Source: Bacteroidia bacterium 43-41 (GTDB taxonomy: Bacteria; Bacteroidota; Bacteroidia; Bacteroidales; Dysgonomonadaceae). Taken from it: DNA of 38,855 nucleotides. Both the position numbers and the translations under genes were made by a program. Below, piece after piece: positions 20,718-28,179 of the stretch (position 1 is its first letter; each line of letters opens with the position of its first letter). The stretch is taken from the NCBI GenBank assembly GCA_001898165.1, contig MKTD01000059.1, forward strand, positions 1-38,855, given 5' to 3'. The notes under the pieces are model-generated. The model was not told where the DNA came from. It saw only the letters and a list, made by a program, of their open reading frames with translations, and made no database searches.

Positions 20718-20735
20718 TATGTGAATTGAAAAAGG

Positions 20736-21428
20736 ATGGAACAGATTTCTTTAACGGAACAACATATATCGCAGCTTTTCCGGATACCGCTATTCAATGA
20801 CTTGCCGCTGAATTTGAAAAATTCTTTTGTGGAGAAATTGGATTACACGGTGTATGCCATTCGGAAAAACGATACAGTGGCCAGGCAGCACACGTTGTGT
20901 CGCCAGCTGATGATCTTGTTGGCGGGAAAGCTGAGGGTGGATGCCGTGGATGCTTCCGGCAATGAGGTCCTGATTGAATATATTGTGGCGCCCCGCGCTT
21001 TCGCCACACCCTACCTGTTCAATGCGGGCAACATGCTTCCTGCCACGTTCAAATCGGAGGGAGACGGTGTGCTTCTCATGGCAACCAAGGATTCGTTTTT
21101 TACGCTGTTCACGGATGCTCCCCATCTGTTAAAAAACTTCCTTTGTGTGGTGGGCAACTGCAATAAATGCAGCGACGTCCGGTTAAGGGCGCTTTCCTAC
21201 AAAAACATACGCAGCCGTTTTATCTCCTATCTGATGCAACAGCGAAACGGCGAGGAGGCAACGGTAGCCATCGAGCATAACCAGGTTGAACTGGCGGATT
21301 ATCTCTGCGTGTCGCGACCGGCGCTCACCAAGGAGATCAACAAAATGGAGCGGGAAAACCTTATTCACATCAAAGGAAAAATGGTGGGGTTACTGAATAT
21401 TCCGGAGTTGAAAAGGGCTATTTTGTAG
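20736..21428 (+). CDS. Crp/Fnr family transcriptional regulator
   Basis: The 230-residue protein has a cyclic-nucleotide-binding-like beta-roll (about 15-125), a long dimer helix and a C-terminal winged helix (VELADYLCVSRPALTKEI, 184-201) with the recognition helix at SRPALTKEINK. It lacks the N-terminal Cys cluster of FNR. Cysteines are at 55, 137, 142, 145 and 191, with C-x4-C-x2-C in the dimer-helix region, so a haem or thiol-based sensor like the NO-responsive DNR/NnrR groups is possible but unproven. It diverges from the nar operon and probably controls it through the site at 20574-20597. It is the last intact gene of the nar block. Confidence 0.85.
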   Translation: MEQISLTEQHISQLFRIPLFNDLPLNLKNSFVEKLDYTVYAIRKNDTVARQHTLCRQLMILLAGKLRVDAVDASGNEVLIEYIVAPRAFATPYLFNAGNMLPATFKSEGDGVLLMATKDSFFTLFTDAPHLLKNFLCVVGNCNKCSDVRLRALSYKNIRSRFISYLMQQRNGEEATVAIEHNQVELADYLCVSRPALTKEINKMERENLIHIKGKMVGLLNIPELKRAIL

Positions 21429-21441
21429 TGCTGAGAAAGAG

Positions 21442-21600
21442 TGCCATTTATGACCGCAGAACAAAAACCAACAAAGGTGTCGTTAAAAAAAGCAATAGAA
21501 CTGCGCAGTGTGATCAATAAGGACCATTGTCGGGCCCTGATAAACAAGTAAGGAAGCAGTGTGTTAATTCCGTGGCTAAGTCTCTGTTAGAAAAAGTGAT
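21442..21600 (+). pseudogene. Decayed fragment of the isomerase/epimerase gene at 10083
   Basis: Bases 21446-21494 match 10186-10231 of the intact gene almost base for base (ATGACCGC, GAACAAAAACCAACAAAGGT, TTAAAAAAAGC). About 144 bases are then missing, and the match resumes at about 21495 (ATAGAACTGC, ATCAATAAGGACCATTG, CCTGATAAACAAGTAAGGAAGCA), corresponding to 10376-10480. A second, 13-base deletion lies between two ACCATTG copies of the intact gene. The end around 21584-21600 is no longer alignable by eye. It is closer to copy 1 than to the paralogue at 24601. It cannot encode a working protein. Confidence 0.85.
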
Positions 21601-21658
21601 TTAAAATAGTGCAACATAGTAGTAAACAGATAATAACAACACGTATAATGTTAAAATA

Positions 21659-22986
21659 ATGAGTATCGACACACTTTCTATCTTGGTTCTATTAAGCATC
21701 ATCCTTATCGTAATACTGACTTCCGTAACAAAACTCAACGCGTTTGCTTCGTTGTTCATTGTGTCTTTGCTGCTTGCGGTTATCGCATTGCCCGGCAAAA
21801 ACATTGTGGAAATCCTCAAGCAGGGCTTTGGCAACACCATATCATCCATCGGGTTTCTGATTATTTTTGGTGCAATCATTGCCGTAATATTGGAAAAAAC
21901 GGGTGGAGCCGCAAGCATTGCCAATTATATTTTATCGAAAACGGGACACAGCAAAGCTGCTCTGGCAATGGGAATCACAGGATTCATCGTTGGGTTGCCA
22001 ATTTTTTGCGATTCCGGATATATCATTATGAGCGGGCTGGCAAAGTCATTCAGTTCCAAAGCCAAAGTAGCACTGCCTTTTATTGCATTTGTGCTGGCGA
22101 CTTCGCTCTATTCGGTTCATTGCCTCACTCCCACCCATCCGGGCGCTTTGGCCGCTTCGGGAATTCTGGAAGCCAACCTGGGTTTGCTGATCGTGTTGGG
22201 GCACTGTTCGCCATCCCAGCCGCCTTATCCGCCTTTTTGTGGATTAAATGGCAAACCCGAAACGACACTTTCGAAGAAACGGAAAATCCTTTTAGCGAAA
22301 TCCGAAATGATGAACAACTTCCTACGATTCGTCTATCCTTGTTGCCAATTGTCACACCGCTTTTGCTTATTGCTACCGGTTCGTTGCTCACGATACTGAA
22401 TATTTCCAATGTCAACTTTGCGCTGAAAGGCTTGGCTTTTATCGGACAACCTATCGTTGCGTTGATGATTGGAGTATTGTTGTCATTACTTCTACTGAAA
22501 AACAGGGCAATAAAAAATATTAATGCAGTCCTTGGATCTGCTATTGAAAAGGCTGGGCCGATACTGATCGTTACCGGTGCCGGAGGAATGTACGGACTGG
22601 TAATCAAGGAAACCGGTATAGGCGCTTATGCGGGAGAATTTCTGCTGCAAACGGGATTAGGGCTTGCTGTCCCGTTTCTCATCGCATCAATTTTAAAAAC
22701 GGCGCAGGGGTCTTCTACTGTGGCAATTATTACGGCCGCTTCTTTCGTTGTGCCAATGCTGCCCGCTTTGGGACTTGATTCTGAATCAGGAAAACTTCTG
22801 GCAATGATTTCGATGGGCGCCGGTTCGATGATGGTATCACACGCCAATGACTCCTATTTCTGGGTGGTTTCCCAGTTTTCCGGAATCAATTCGAATACTG
22901 CGCTGAAGGTTTACTCGTCAGCCACCGTCGTGATGGGAATCGTAACGTTTCTTTGCGTTTGGCTGACTTCGTTCTTCATGTTGTAA
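21659..22986 (+). pseudogene. GntP family permease, split by a one-base frameshift
   Basis: Two overlapping frames together encode a complete GntP-type (gluconate/glycerate/lactate) permease of about 442 residues, the usual family length. The first frame runs from the ATG at 21659 through the typical GFGNTISSIGFLIIFGAIIA and LPIFCDSGYIIM regions to about 22200. The second continues from about 22202 (ALFAIPAALSAFLWIKW) through TAQGSSTVAIITAAS and MVSHANDSYFW to 22986. The break is at the run of four G at 22198-22201: one additional G would restore V-L-G-A-L-F-A. It is either a sequencing error or a recent loss-of-function mutation, since both halves remain well conserved. The glycerate 2-kinase gene follows nine bases later, so glycerate or a related acid is the likely substrate. 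Confidence 0.85.
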
Positions 22987-22995
22987 CTGAAAAAG

Positions 22996-24369
22996 ATGAA
23001 AAAGATTGCCGAACAAATATTTCTTGCCGGAGTGAATGGTGTCTTACCCGAGAAGTTGATGCAATCACAGGTGAAGCTCTCCGGAGACCTATTGCAAATC
23101 GCAGAAAAGAAATTCCCTTTATCCCGTTTCAGACACATTTACGTTCTTGCAGCCGGAAAAGCAGCCGCCTCAATGGCCAAGGGAGCCGAAACTGTTTTGG
23201 GCAACAGAATAACAAACGGGCACGTTGTCACCAAGTATGGACACGGAACGGATCTGAAATACCTGACACTTACCGAAGCAGGTCATCCGATACCGGACAC
23301 AGAGGGAGTGAAAGGGACTCAAAAAATAGTCTGTATTGCCCTTCACCGGACTGCCATCATCCGCTTTTGCGGAGTGAAAGGGACTCAAAAAATAGTCTGT
23401 ATTGCCCGGAAAGCAACCGAAAATGATCTGGTTATCTGTCTGATATCTGGAGGAGCATCGGCTTTGATGGCCGATTTTCCGGAAGGTGTAACCCTCAATG
23501 ATTTAAAACGCACCAATGAATTGCTGATAAAATGCGGCGCGGATATTACCGAGATAAATACGGTACGCAAGCATTTATCAAAAATTAAAGGAGGACAACT
23601 CGCCCGGATGCTCTTTCCGGCAACAACGGTCTGCCTGATGTTATCGGATGTGATCGGTGATAAGTTGGACGTGATTGCATCTGGGCCAACGGTGGGCGAT
23701 TCAAGCAGTTTTGCGAATACACTGGCTATTATCGGCAAGTATTCGTTGCAAAACTCGCTTCCCGCACCTGTGCTGCATTATTTACATGGAGGTGCGGACG
23801 GTTCAGTCCCCGATACTCCCAAACCGGACAATCCGATTTTTCAAAACGTGCATAACTACATTATCGGTAGTAATGGCATCGCTCTTGAATGCGCTTCGCG
23901 AAAAGCGCTTGAGTTTGGATTTAAGCCACTCGTCGTAATCAATAGTTTGCAGGGAGATGTTACCGAGGTCGCCAATTTTATTCTGAAAACGATCGAAAAT
24001 CAGAAGCCTACCGGCAACAAACCAGTTTGCCTGCTATTCGGCGGAGAACCCACAGTAAGAGTTTCGGGGAATGGAATAGGCGGACGCAATCAACATTTAG
24101 CCCTTTATTTAGCAACAAAAATTAACCGAAGAAAAAATATCACCGTCCTTTGTGCCGGTACCGACGGCACCGACGGACCTACCAACGCAGCAGGCGCAGT
24201 TGTGGATAACGAAACCGCGTCCAAGTCTGTTGAGAAGGGTGTCGACCCGCGCCACTACCTCGCCAATTACGACTCCTATCATTTTTTTCAACAGGTTGGC
24301 GGTCATATCGTCACCGGAAATACGGGTACAAACGTGATGGATATGATTGTGGTTCTGATTAAATTGTAA
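22996..24369 (+). CDS. Glycerate 2-kinase (MOFRL family) with an in-frame 66-bp insertion
   Basis: The protein belongs to the glycerate 2-kinase family (DUF4147 plus MOFRL domain), which phosphorylates D-glycerate to 2-phosphoglycerate in the cytoplasm. Visible markers are YVLAAGKAAASMAKGAE near 49, HPIPD, LISGGASALM, INTVRKHLSKIKGGQLA, SDVIGD, the GGEPTVRVSGNGIGGRNQHLAL block and the ending GTDGTDGPTNAAGA. Between HPIPDTE and ATENDLVICLISGG the segment GVKGTQKIVCIA occurs twice, 22 residues apart, because of a 66-base in-frame insertion (see repeat entry). The insert lies in a connecting stretch before a core strand, so activity is uncertain. With 457 residues it is correspondingly longer than expected. 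It sits nine bases after the broken GntP gene. Confidence 0.88.
   Translation: MKKIAEQIFLAGVNGVLPEKLMQSQVKLSGDLLQIAEKKFPLSRFRHIYVLAAGKAAASMAKGAETVLGNRITNGHVVTKYGHGTDLKYLTLTEAGHPIPDTEGVKGTQKIVCIALHRTAIIRFCGVKGTQKIVCIARKATENDLVICLISGGASALMADFPEGVTLNDLKRTNELLIKCGADITEINTVRKHLSKIKGGQLARMLFPATTVCLMLSDVIGDKLDVIASGPTVGDSSSFANTLAIIGKYSLQNSLPAPVLHYLHGGADGSVPDTPKPDNPIFQNVHNYIIGSNGIALECASRKALEFGFKPLVVINSLQGDVTEVANFILKTIENQKPTGNKPVCLLFGGEPTVRVSGNGIGGRNQHLALYLATKINRRKNITVLCAGTDGTDGPTNAAGAVVDNETASKSVEKGVDPRHYLANYDSYHFFQQVGGHIVTGNTGTNVMDMIVVLIKL
23305..23407 (+). repeat. 37-bp direct repeat with 66-bp period inside the glycerate kinase gene
   Basis: Bases 23305-23341 and 23371-23407 are identical over 37 positions (starting GGAGTGAAAGGGACTC, ending GTCTGTATTGCCC), separated by 29 unique bases. 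The period of 66 keeps the frame and adds 22 residues. The joint after the second copy continues naturally into the kinase core, so one copy plus the 29-base filler is the extra material. Each copy has a GTGAAAGGG, and CCCTTCAC follows the first copy, so the unit can also fold back on itself. Confidence 0.85.
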
Positions 24370-24498
24370 CTTTTCATTCTTATTTGGAAAGGGCTATCAA
24401 CAAAAAAGTTAATATACCTTTTTAGCATTTTGCTATTTTTTTGACATCCAGATATACCGCCTGTAATTTTTTTTTGATTTTTTATTGAAGATTTTTTA

Positions 24499-24529
24499 TT
24501 TGCCATATGCAAAATAATTCTTATCTTTA
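24499..24529 (+). promoter_or_regulatory. Promoter of the isomerase-Gfo/Idh-DUF1080 operon
   Basis: TTTG at 24499-24502 and TATCTTTA at 24522-24529 are separated by exactly 19 bases, matching the Bacteroidota pattern TTTG-N19-TAnnTTTG with one mismatch in the last base. The leader to the ATG at 24601 is about 65 bases and contains a small GCGC-CTGT-GCGC hairpin. The rest of the 231-base gap (24370-24600) is AT-rich and shows nothing else I can name. Confidence 0.55.
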
Positions 24530-24600
24530 TCGCTCTTTTTAATAAGGCGCCTGTGCGCAATATTTTCTACCCGAACTAACTTCATAAAACATATAATTCT

Positions 24601-25518
24601 ATGAACCGAAAAGATTTTATTAAGTCCGCGGCAGTCTTAGCCGGAGCAGCAACCATAACGCCATTTGCATCTGCGTCCGTTTTGCAGAATAAGCCGGAGA
24701 AAAAAGTTGTTTTAAAAAAGAGCTTAGGTCTGGGAATGATAAAAGAAGAACTATCGTTAACCGATAAATTCAAGCTTGCCAAAGAGTTGGGTTTTGATGG
24801 CGTGGAATTGAACAGCCCTGTCGATTTCAAGATGTCTGAAGTCCTTGAAGCAAAATCGAAATCGGGAATTGAGCTTCCCTCCGTTGTAAATAAGGATCAC
24901 TGGAGCTCACCCCTGTCCGATCCCGATCCGGCCGTGAGAAAAAAATGTATCGACTCTGTTGCCAAATCTTTGCAGGAAGTAAAAGAAATGGGTGGAGACA
25001 CGGTTTTGGTAGTTCCGGGTGTGGTTAACGAAAAAGTATCTTACGAGCAGGCATACATCACATCGCAAAATGCAATCAGGGAATTAATCCCTTATGCAGA
25101 AAAAACCGGGATGCAAATTGCACTGGAAAACGTTTGGAACAATTTTCTCATAAGTCCTGTTGAGGCAAAAAGATATGTCGATGAAATAAATCATCCTCTG
25201 GTAGGTTGGTATTTCGATATAGGGAATGTGTTGCGGTACGGCTGGCCCGAACACTGGATCAAAACGCTTAACTCCCGTATAATGAAGCTTCACATCAAAG
25301 AATTCAGCCGGGAACTGATGAACTCGAAAGGGTTATGGGAAGGCTTTAAGGTAGATTTGCTGAAAGGGGATAACAACTGGCCGGTTGTGATGAAAGCCGT
25401 AAGCGAAATAAAACACAAAGGCGGCTGGCTGACAGCAGAAGTTCCCGGGGGAGACAGGAATCACCTGAAAACTATCTCGGCCCAAATGGATGAAATCATA
25501 TCTCTATTATATAAATAA
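24601..25518 (+). CDS. Sugar phosphate isomerase/epimerase-like TIM-barrel protein (copy 2)
   Basis: This 305-residue paralogue of the gene at 10083 has the same layout: a Tat-like signal with Lys-Arg replaced by Arg-Lys (MNRKDFIKSAAVLAGAA), FDGVELNSP, IALENVWNN, GWYFDIGNV and LHIKEFSR, the last three supplying metal ligands of the barrel. It is the first gene of a run that continues with two Gfo/Idh/MocA oxidoreductases and a DUF1080 protein. In such 3-keto sugar pathways this type of protein is thought to rearrange the oxidised sugar. Stretches of near-identical DNA shared with copy 1 (for example 25162-25220) sit within more diverged sequence. The next gene begins ten bases after the stop. 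Confidence 0.82.
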   Translation: MNRKDFIKSAAVLAGAATITPFASASVLQNKPEKKVVLKKSLGLGMIKEELSLTDKFKLAKELGFDGVELNSPVDFKMSEVLEAKSKSGIELPSVVNKDHWSSPLSDPDPAVRKKCIDSVAKSLQEVKEMGGDTVLVVPGVVNEKVSYEQAYITSQNAIRELIPYAEKTGMQIALENVWNNFLISPVEAKRYVDEINHPLVGWYFDIGNVLRYGWPEHWIKTLNSRIMKLHIKEFSRELMNSKGLWEGFKVDLLKGDNNWPVVMKAVSEIKHKGGWLTAEVPGGDRNHLKTISAQMDEIISLLYK

Positions 25519-25528
25519 TTTACTTAAT

Positions 25529-26887
25529 ATGGAAAACAAAAATTCATTATCAAGAAGAAGTTTCTTAAAAGACTCAGCCATCGGCTCTATCGGGCTTGTC
25601 GGGGGAATTAACATACTCAGTTCCTGCTCGTCCGACAAATCAAAAAAAGGAGAGTTGAAATTGCCCAAGTTACTGGATCAGGCCCCGGACGGGAAAGTGC
25701 TTAAAGCCGGATTGATAGGATGCGGCGGACGTGGCACCGGCGCTGCCATGGACTTTTTGGACGCGGGCCCGAATCTACAGATTGTTGCCTTGGGAGACGT
25801 GTTTCAGGATAAACTGGACAGTTGCAGGGAGATCCTGAAAAAGGAGCGGAACGTTGAAATCCCCGATGAAAACTGCTTTATCGGGTTCGACAGTTATGAA
25901 AAGGTAATCGATTCAGGCGTGGACGTGGTTCTGCTTTGTACCCCGCCCCATTTCCGTCCTGCCCATGTTGAGGCCGCCGTGAATGCCCAAAAACACATCT
26001 TCATGGAAAAACCGATAGCCGTTGACCCGTTTGGTGTCAGAAAAGTATTGGCAGCCGTGAAAAGAGCAAAAACCCTGAACCTGAATATTGTCAGCGGCAC
26101 AATCCGCCGGGCTCAGAAAGATTATATGGAAACCAGAAGAAGGGTCCTCAATGGCGAGATCGGCGATATTACGGGAGCAAACATCATCCGGAACGGGGGA
26201 GCATTATGGTACCGTACCAGAAAGCCGGAATGGACTGACATGGAATACATGCTGCGAAACTGGGTGAACTTCTGCTGGCTTTCGGGCGACCACATAACCG
26301 AACAGTTTATCCACGAAGTGGATGTGATGAATTGGTATTTGGGGAAAAATCCCGTTAAGGCAACCGGTTGGGGCGGACGCCAAAGAAGGGTAACCGGAGA
26401 CCAGTATGATTTCTTCAGCATCGAGTACCTGTACGACAACGGCATGCGGACACATTGTGCCGCCAGGCAGATTGACGGCTGTACCAATGAGAAAGTAGAG
26501 AAGATCAACTGTACAAAAGGCTATGCAGATGCTTCCGGAAAATTGTATGACCTGAGCGGGAACATTATCTGGGAATATCCGCATCCCAAGGAAGGCGACA
26601 CTCAATCGGAATGGAATGTAAAGAATCCGTACGTCCAGGAACATATTAATTTGGTGACTGCCATCCGGAGCGGAAATACCATTAACGACGGTGAAGACCA
26701 GGCTTATTCGTCTCTCGTCACCATTATGGGACGAATGGCGGCTTATACCGGAAAAGACATCACGTGGGATGAAGTGTTAAACGCCGACCTTTATCTGGGA
26801 CCTAAAACTTACGTAATGGGACCTGTTGAAAACATTCCTGAAACTATTCCGGTGGCAGGTGTTCCCGGAAAAGAATTAAATAAATAA
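25529..26887 (+). CDS. Gfo/Idh/MocA oxidoreductase with Tat signal and lipobox
   Basis: The frame is open from 25490, but the ATG at 25529 begins a proper signal: NSLSRRSFLKDSAIG is a twin-arginine motif, and INILSSCSSD further on is a lipobox, so the product (452 residues) is probably a Tat-exported lipoprotein. The Rossmann motif is GLIGCGGRGTGAA near 74-86, and the catalytic-Lys motif appears as MEKPIAVD near 158. GDHITEQFIHEVDVMNW matches the His-bearing helix of copy 8759-10081, to which it is the closest relative here. It should oxidise a sugar or glycoside in the periplasm with a bound NAD(P). Acceptor and substrate are unknown. Confidence 0.87.
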   Translation: MENKNSLSRRSFLKDSAIGSIGLVGGINILSSCSSDKSKKGELKLPKLLDQAPDGKVLKAGLIGCGGRGTGAAMDFLDAGPNLQIVALGDVFQDKLDSCREILKKERNVEIPDENCFIGFDSYEKVIDSGVDVVLLCTPPHFRPAHVEAAVNAQKHIFMEKPIAVDPFGVRKVLAAVKRAKTLNLNIVSGTIRRAQKDYMETRRRVLNGEIGDITGANIIRNGGALWYRTRKPEWTDMEYMLRNWVNFCWLSGDHITEQFIHEVDVMNWYLGKNPVKATGWGGRQRRVTGDQYDFFSIEYLYDNGMRTHCAARQIDGCTNEKVEKINCTKGYADASGKLYDLSGNIIWEYPHPKEGDTQSEWNVKNPYVQEHINLVTAIRSGNTINDGEDQAYSSLVTIMGRMAAYTGKDITWDEVLNADLYLGPKTYVMGPVENIPETIPVAGVPGKELNK

Positions 26888-26907
26888 TATCAAGTAAAAT
26901 AAAAACA

Positions 26908-28161
26908 ATGACTTCCAGAAGGCAATTTTTAAAAACCCTGGGTGGGGTGACACTCCTTACCGTAGTTCCCCGAAATGTGTTGGGGAAAGGTTTTATCGCG
27001 CCAAGCGACGAACTGACAAAAGGAATTATCGGCGTGGGCGGAATGGGACGCGGACACATTCCTTACGACAATACGCGTGTTGTGGCCATGTGCGACGTCG
27101 ATAAAAACCACCTTAAACAGGCCGCGGCTCTGGTAAAAGACAACATCAGCCTCTATCACGACTTCCGCGACCTTATCCTCGACAAAAATGTGGATATCGT
27201 CCATATAGCTACTCCGCCCCACTGGCACGGAATCATGTCGGTAGAAGCGGCTAAAGCAGGAAAAGACATTTTCTGCGAAAAACCGATGACCAGAACCATT
27301 GGGGAAAGCAAGCGCGTGGTTGAAGCCATACAGCAATACGGCAATATTTTCAGGCTGAATACGTGGTTCCGGTTCAAAGACTCATTCTATGGACTGGGAA
27401 CGCCGGTGAAGCCGCTCAAAAAACTGGTTGATAGCGGGCTCCTCGGCTGGCCGCTGAAAGTAACCATCAGCAAGCACACCGGGTTCGACTGGAAATTCTA
27501 CTGGGTAGGGAAAACGCATCTTGAACCGCAACCCGTTCCCGAAGAGCTCGATTACAACATGTGGTTGGGGCCGGCTCCGTACAAACCTTACAACGCGCAT
27601 CGCGTTCACCAAACATTCCGCGGATACTGGGATTACGACGGTGGCGGGCTGGGAGATATGGGTCAGCACTATATCGATCCGGTTCAATACCTGTTAGGCA
27701 AAGACAACACAAGCCCGATAAAAGTAGAAGTGGATGCTCCGCAACAACATCCAGACGCAGTAGGAACATGGCGTTCAATAACCTACACCTATGACGATGG
27801 CTGCCAGATCATCCTTTGGGGAGGCGACTATGGCGAACCCGATACGCCCTACATTGCCGGACCGAACGGAAATGTTTACAAAAACTTTGTCTGCGATATT
27901 CCCGACTGGCAAAAGAAACTGGCCGATTTCCCCGAACCGCGGGAACAGAACACCAACTTCATCGAATCCGTACGCAACCGTCAGAAATTCGCTTTGAACG
28001 AATTGAACGGACACCGCTCCGCCACTATTGTGAATATGGGTGCCGCGGCACTCCGGTTGAACAGGACACTCGAATACGATCCGGTGAAGCAGGTGTTCGT
28101 GAACGACGAAGAAGCCAATCGCTTGATCAATCAGCCGATGCGTGCACCGTGGAGTATTTAA
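26908..28161 (+). CDS. Tat-exported Gfo/Idh/MocA family oxidoreductase
   Basis: The 417-residue protein begins TSRRQFLKTLGG, a short twin-arginine signal. It has a Rossmann motif with GVGGMGRGH near 43-51, CDVDKNHL, and CEKPMTRT near 123. The middle contains WLGPAPYKPYN and a DYDGGGLGDMGQHYID block, which differs from the other two oxidoreductases here and resembles the group found beside DUF1080 proteins. It starts 20 bases after the previous stop and is followed 18 bases later by the HEAT/DUF1080 gene. It may work in series with its neighbour on different positions or intermediates of one glycoside. The substrate is not predictable. Confidence 0.87.
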   Translation: MTSRRQFLKTLGGVTLLTVVPRNVLGKGFIAPSDELTKGIIGVGGMGRGHIPYDNTRVVAMCDVDKNHLKQAAALVKDNISLYHDFRDLILDKNVDIVHIATPPHWHGIMSVEAAKAGKDIFCEKPMTRTIGESKRVVEAIQQYGNIFRLNTWFRFKDSFYGLGTPVKPLKKLVDSGLLGWPLKVTISKHTGFDWKFYWVGKTHLEPQPVPEELDYNMWLGPAPYKPYNAHRVHQTFRGYWDYDGGGLGDMGQHYIDPVQYLLGKDNTSPIKVEVDAPQQHPDAVGTWRSITYTYDDGCQIILWGGDYGEPDTPYIAGPNGNVYKNFVCDIPDWQKKLADFPEPREQNTNFIESVRNRQKFALNELNGHRSATIVNMGAAALRLNRTLEYDPVKQVFVNDEEANRLINQPMRAPWSI

Positions 28162-28179
28162 CTTTCAAAACGTAAGAAA

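Noticed and set aside
22195-22205. Programmed -1 frameshift in the GntP gene
   Set aside because: No X-XXY-YYZ heptamer; only a single GGG codon could re-pair, and permeases of this family are not known to use frameshifting.
23305-23407. CRISPR-like repeat unit (37-base repeat, 29-base spacer)
   Set aside because: Only two copies, in frame inside a kinase gene, with no cas genes in the window; sizes resemble CRISPR by coincidence.
22953-23426. Plus-strand open frame spanning the GntP/kinase junction with a repeated SERDSKNSLYCP segment
   Set aside because: It is the other-frame reading of the 66-base duplication in the glycerate kinase gene; no independent coding signs.
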